A stretch of 64,000 nt of DNA from Ischnura elegans (Eukaryota; Arthropoda; Insecta; Odonata; Coenagrionidae): positions 85,385,907 through 85,449,906 of the forward strand of contig NC_060249.1 of assembly GCF_921293095.1 (NCBI RefSeq). Direction: 5' to 3'. Below the pieces are notes generated by a model. That model saw nothing but the letters and a program-made list of their open reading frames with translations, was not told where the DNA came from and did not search any database. A program made the translations under genes and the position numbers. Below are positions 58,783 to 64,000 of this stretch, in pieces (position 1 is the first letter of the stretch; every line of letters begins with the position of its first letter).

Positions 58783-60519
58783 AAGTAATGAAAACAATAC
58801 TTTACGTCACCGTGTATTTATTTTAAGTCTAAAGGTATTAGCTGATTCGCCAGAAGCCGCACGTATTTATTATATAATGTGCCAGTGTTTCTCCTGGATG
58901 AATAGTTTATTTATATTTTGTGAACTTCCATCGTGCTTTTTAATGTTTGATGTCTACAGTGTAGCCGGAGATCCCGCGAACATCTTCTGGCCAGTCTTTG
59001 AGTTTGTCGCGGAAACATATGCTGGAATAGGGCTTACGGAATTATGAATGAAACTCCACTTCCTGTTTGAAGAGGGGTTGTTAAAAATTACATTTAATAA
59101 AATACATTCATGTCAAAGTTAGTAAGAAATGGTTCACCGCAATGTTATTTTGTCTTCTGTGGAATCTCTACACTGCTAATATGTGAAAAATTCTTTTCTT
59201 GGACTGTATCATACACTGTTAAATAAAACGTTGCCTTTTTAGTTCTAAAGCCCCGTGATTATTTTAAACGGATCTTGATGAATGAGAGCGAAAATACTTT
59301 CAAAGCGATGGGAGATTCTAGAGGTGATGAAAGAATGCTGAGGTGAACTTAGAGGGATGTGTGGAGAGAATTTCATGGTGAACAGTGGAATGAAGGGGCC
59401 GCAATAATTTGAAACAAAGTGCGTTTTTTTTTTAAGGCCTAGGTAAAGGCAGTTATCTAAAAGAGAGAATTCCTGAGGAATGCAGAGTGAATAAAAACAC
59501 GAGAAAAAAGCCCGAATGTGTGAATGATGAAGAGTTATAAGTATTATCGCAGCTGTGAGGTATCTACTCCTAATCTTTTGCTTCATGAAGTCTCGGGTAC
59601 TAAACTCAATCGTATGCTACGTAACCAGATGACATTTTGAGCCAATGGTTAATAAATCAGCTCCTTTTTTTAATTTACGCACTTTTTTATTGCCCTTCGC
59701 CGGTTTCCTCTTTAAGACCTTACTGTAAGAGGGTGGTAATATCACCACATCGCTGATTAAGTGTGACAAGGTTCTAATTTTCATTGTACTCGATGACTTA
59801 ATTATCTAATAAAACTCCTATTTGATGCAAAGCTTAATTGAAAAAAAACGGAATTTTCCTGAAACTTTTTAGGAAATAAAGGAAGTAAGATTTGAAAAAT
59901 ACCAAATTTGTCTTAATGTTGTTATTAATAAAACTATTGATGTTTGATATTCGCGCCCTGTAGTGGATTTTCTTTTATGGCCTAAGGAAGGCAGTAAGGG
60001 ATTTGCCACTAACCGCGACACCTGTCGGAATATGTTTTCATTATCTAAAGCTTTCCTGGGCCCATGAGGCTTCGAACCCGGCCTCACTCACTGACTCACC
60101 GACTAACGGGCATCATCGTAATATTCAAGACGCCTTACCGTGGAGCCTATAGCCTGGCGGCCTGGGGTAAGTCACTCAGTGCTATCGTGGAGGCTAGTTA
60201 TCATTTTCGATACAGTCCACTTTGTGTTTTAATTATGAAATGTCCGGAAATTATGTAGGTATTTCGGATTCCGGCCACTAGGGTGGTTTCCTATTATATT
60301 TTATGCCTTAATCAAAAGATTATTACTCCTGGAGTACGTATTTCACGCTTTTAGATTTTTAAATGACGATATCTATTTTTCGCGTTAAAATGAAAAGTGA
60401 AAATTTTCAAGAGCGCGGAAACGCGACGGCTAAGTATGAATGCTGGGAAAAGCCCGTGTGACATCTGGTGTGTGAGGCTACCTGGGTGCGAGGCAAAGAA
60501 CGCCGCTACTATGCGGGCT
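58783..60519. other. Gene-free stretch with a probable SINE
   Basis: On the minus strand around 60160-60060 there is AGGCTCCACGGTAAGGCG (A-box-like) and CCGGGTTCGAAGCCTC (B-box, plus-strand 60066-60081), suggesting a tRNA-derived SINE head that continues to about 59960. No exon was found in the remainder. Confidence 0.4.
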
Positions 60520-60785
60520 TCTTGCTGCCGAGTATGGCGGTAGCATAGAGTACCCTGCTAGCAGGTAGCGCTTTGATTAAATAAGGATTATTAATACCCT
60601 ATCAAACGAAGAAAATTTTCCCATCATAGGCAATTTTAATAGGTGGTTATTAAGAAATGTTTCCCTGAGCTCTGTGCCTCATGCATGCATTGTTAATCTC
60701 AGAAGATGTAAAACTCCTGACTACTCCTATAGCATCTTGGTCCCTGTTACGTCACGTGGAGTGGCATCGCAAGGGCGCCATTCAG
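60520..60785 (+). repeat. Dispersed repeat E, copy 2
   Basis: It matches 20400-20660 in the same orientation, from TACCCTGCTAGCAGGTAGCG to GTCACGTGGAGTGGCATCGC. Here it lies outside any pogo-like context. Confidence 0.75.
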
Positions 60786-62234
60786 ACGTAAGAGGGTAAA
60801 ATGTTAGGGAAACGAGGAAGGAAGAGAATAGAATTTTTAGCTATATTGAAAGGGAGTTACAGTGGCCTTAAGGCCTGTTTACACGGTACATTAACACGGG
60901 TACGGGTTAATGTATATATGTATGAACGCGAGAATGATCCCCAAAATGCACCGTGTAACCACCCAACTTGTGCGAGTGCATGCACAGAAAATAGAACCTG
61001 TTCTAATTTTGTTCATACATTCGTAAATGTTCCGTTCCGGTCCACAAAAATCATTCATGCAAACTCGTTAGGCATTAACTCGTATGTGTTCCTTTACATT
61101 GTATTAAAAGTTAGTGTTGGAAGGAAAGGGAGGCTCCCAGATTAATTCTGTAATACTCCATGGAAACCAACCTTAATCTTTAGAATACTATAATAAAATC
61201 TTGATCATTCCACATAAATACCCTGGACTGCACCTCACTAATTAAAACTTCTATTAGTATATACTTAGTTTAACTTCAGTCTTCCTTTGCTTGGCCGCAT
61301 TCTCACCACTTTGATGTATCTACGCTGACATTTTCAACTACACTGAAGGATGAATCTACTGAGCGGCGAGCGGCAGTGGAAAAGAAATCGGTCTGGACTT
61401 GGAATCATGAGCGGCACTGGGCGGCGCCGCTCACTGTCGCTCGCCGCTCAAACATATCGTACCCACCCTCAATAGATTTACACGCAACTAAATGAGGTCC
61501 GATATCAGAGCGTCGCCGCTCACGCCGCTTGCCGCTCGCCGCTTGTATCGTACCCGAGGCCTAAAGGGTTGGGAACCACTGCTCTAGTGTATGTTTTTAA
61601 AAATGCAAAATATTTTTATTCGTCTTCATTCGTTGTTGAAGATTTTCATACGCATTTTCTTACTGCTCCTAGGATTGTAGTTGCATCAGTTAGCATGTGA
61701 TATTGGGGAAGTTTTGGGATCTATAACCTGAAAGACAATGAATAAGTATGCATATTAAATAATTAAAAAGTAAGGTGTGCATTGTGATGACGAGATAAAA
61801 AACCATTTTAAACATTGGTTTTGATTGTCTGTGGAAAAAAACTAATTACTACGCCTATTTGCGTGAAGAAGTGTCTCTCTTTTTTATTGTTTCCAATGTA
61901 CCTGGAATTTTGGATTCATTAAAGCTGTTTTTTAGTTCCTGATAATTATAGTCTTGCCCTCTGTGAAATCTCATTTAATCTTATGGTTATGTTTTGAAAT
62001 AATATTGATAAAAAGGAAATTTTAAACTTGTCCCTGTTGCATCATTATTTCATTTGAAAATTTGTGAAGGTGACATTATCTCCTACAGAGATCCACAAAA
62101 GCGATAAATGGGGCGCGTCAGGCGGGTTGCGTTTTTTAACGCCTGAATTTGAAATAGAATTCAGCAGCTAGAAATCTTTCTCGTTTTTAATGAAATTATA
62201 TTGTGATAAAACTTTACTACCTCTTAACAGACCA
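60786..62234. other. Gene-free stretch with GCCGCTC-rich patch and hAT end
   Basis: 60872-61140 starts GGCCTGTTTACACGGTACAT and includes GCACCGTGTAACCAC, ends of a MITE-like element. 61355-61550 repeats CGCCGCTC/GAGCGGC words in both orientations. 61563-61581 is a hAT right end (GGTTGGGAACCACTG then CTCTAGTG). No exon was found. Confidence 0.4.
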
Positions 62235-63905
62235 AACACCAGGCATCGCACCTTTCCGTTGTTCCCGTTCTTCTGTGGGTCCATGTTGGCATGGATGCCT
62301 GAAGTCATATTCAGCTTTGAAGGGATTATTCTTCGCGTCCATTCCGTGGGTACAGAATTTCATCTGCTCAGCTGGCTCATAAGGATCGTGGAAGGCTCTA
62401 CGTTGTTGCGATGGAACGTAGTTTTCGTTGATAACGACACCTTCGTTGTGAAGATGAGGGTTCTTGCGATCCATTCTGTTGGTCTTATATTCCATCCGCT
62501 CAGCCGGCTCAAGAGTATGGTAGGAGGCTCTGGTTTTTTGTGATGGAATGAAGTTTTTATTGATATAATCACCTTCGGGATGTTTACATGGTTTCTCGCG
62601 GTCCATTCTATTGCCCCATTTCTTTCTATCGTCTTCAGCCAACATATGAGGAAGGTTGCTGGCATGAACGGGTTCTGATGGGATATACATTGGCTTTAAT
62701 GAATCACCTTCACCATCGCCGAAAGCATCATTGCATCCCGTTTTAATGTTATGGCACAATATTTGTTTCTTAGGCGGCATAACAGAATATTCCAAGTTAT
62801 GAAATTGCTCTGGTGAGAAGTGGTGTGCATTGATACCGTTACCGTTCCCATGAAAGGAATGATTCTCGGCGCCAGTTGCATTTTTCCTTCCAATTATTTT
62901 ACTCTCGGATAGAAGATATGGATAGTTGCCGTAATAAGTGCCTTCATTTGTAACATCTCCCATAAGTTTCCCATTTTTGTGAGCCTTTCCCTTATCTAAA
63001 GTTCCTGTCTTCCGTTCGGTTGGCACGCAAGAATGATATGTAGCCCCAGGATTTTTTGTCGGGGAATGCTGAAAATTTACCACCTCATATTCAACGCTGA
63101 CACGATTATTAATGCAATCTCTTACCTCGTCTCGGCTTTTTGCCGTTATCAAATTATCTTGTTCTTTGTGGTTCGCACTTTTGCGACAATTACCCTCATT
63201 CCTGCCTTTTATTTTCTGTTCAGTTGGCACGTCAGAATGATTAAATGTTCCACTGTTCACGGGTTTGGAATAGATTGAATTTATTTCCTCACCTTCGGCA
63301 TCTGGGCGAACGTTGGTGTTATCCCTTCTATGGTCGTGTCCTTCTCTTTCCTTTTCATCCGGCGAGGGAAGACGGTTTTTGTCACCAGGCGAGCTTTCAC
63401 TAGCGACGACAGGAGGTTGTGTCACAATCACAGGTTTGTGTACAATCACAGGTTGACAAGAGTGAATATCTTTTTTGATATCAATTCCATAATATTGATC
63501 CAATTGAGATAGTTCTAATTTTAACATATTTATCTCGCGCGTGATGTCATCCAGTTCGCTGCGAAGTGGCATCCATACACTTTGGAGAGGAACATTTGGG
63601 TTGGATATTTTCTGCAGCCCTTCATTGTATGCCCTTATCATAGATTTCCTCTTCTTCTCGAGAATTTTCAAATCGCGCTCCGTTTCTTCGTAGTCTTGCA
63701 GATAGGCAGGCAAATCTGCTATACCTCTCCGCTGTCTTCCTCGCGGCATAGTATCACCAGCTATTATTCCTTCCAGATGTCCAGTTCTGCGTTGGGACTG
63801 GTTCGTTTCCTCCATGGATGGTTTGTTGTGTTTACGGCAATGGGTGCGTGAATGATGTGTTCTTTCTCCTCCTTCCCATGCATCGCCGTAATCCTTACGA
63901 GTCGT
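62235..63905 (-). CDS. Chimaeric exon E2a/E1b, copy 3, open frame but 3' truncated
   Basis: From the acceptor CATCGCAG (63908-63906) a single frame stays open through TTRKDYGDAWEGG, MEETNQSQRRTGHLEG, the coiled coil, the linker PVIVHKPVIVTQPPVV, the charged region and the two 44-residue repeats. At GAMPGV (about 62235) homology with the other copies ends abruptly, and five foreign codons lead to a stop at 62217. The PPPPRRP linker, the MPLDYLL helix region and the GTAAGT donor are missing, so the exon cannot be spliced normally. It preserves the bases that are lost or mutated in copy 2. Its upstream intron continues to the window's right edge. Confidence 0.65.
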
Positions 63906-64000
63906 CTGCGATGAAAAAGAAAGCGATCGTTATGGATAATGTTGAGCTGATATCTAAAGTGGTCAACGGCTTAGAAAGGTGGGCACAGGGGGACACGCAC
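63906..64000 (-). other. Intron upstream of copy 3, running out of the window
   Basis: It matches the intron before copy 2 (54163-54257 region), including GTGTCCCCCTGTGC and a CTTTCTTTTTCATCGCAG acceptor tract. Another E1-type exon may therefore lie to the right. Confidence 0.6.

Noticed and set aside
1..64000. CRISPR arrays, operons or other prokaryotic systems
   Set aside because: All evidence is eukaryotic; the tandem arrays seen lack unique spacers and are satellites or minisatellites.

Overview
The window looks like nuclear DNA of an insect. It is AT-rich, gene-poor and full of repeats. Its genes are split by GT-AG introns, and its one clearly intact gene is a UDP-glycosyltransferase (UGT) of the membrane-bound animal type. 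There is no bacterial gene organisation, and I do not assign a species.

Layout. Positions 1-24,000 hold no gene I can prove. They contain three GC-rich patches (about 1.1-2.8 kb, 4.4-5.2 kb and 13.0-13.9 kb) that could be promoters or first exons, a 265-bp tandem array, several SINEs, many short hAT-type MITEs with 8-bp target duplications, a decayed pogo/jerky-like transposon (20.2-21.7 kb) and a LINE remnant (23.2-23.9 kb). Positions 24,091-30,524 hold a complete four-exon UGT gene on the minus strand. Its exon phases join exactly to give 525 residues, and its introns carry MITEs, a Penelope-like fragment, a SINE and a long perfect hairpin. Positions 30.6-50.9 kb are again repeat-dominated: more MITEs, a 105-bp hairpin, a tRNA-Gly-derived SINE, a second Penelope-like fragment and a solo LTR of 1,261 bp with a 4-bp target duplication.

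Positions 50,951-64,000 hold the most unusual locus: a minus-strand gene family I do not recognise as a named gene. The first large exon (E1) starts with what I recognise as a DUF4485-type domain, continues through a low-complexity region with 44-residue repeats, and ends at a strong GTAAGT donor. The last exon (E2) encodes a coiled coil and ends at a stop. Between them lies a chimaeric exon in which an E2 copy runs directly into an E1 copy, as expected from unequal tandem duplication. A further chimaeric copy, still open but cut off at its 3' end, lies at 62.2-63.9 kb. All exon borders are phase 0. E1a has one in-frame stop, and the middle exon has one base deletion and one nonsense codon.

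The UGT probably conjugates small lipophilic compounds in the endoplasmic reticulum. No functional link between it and the DUF4485-like family is visible. Most remaining DNA is transposon debris. Some insertions can be ordered in time because target duplications are intact, for example a 198-bp MITE nested in a 543-bp MITE at 22.3-22.9 kb.
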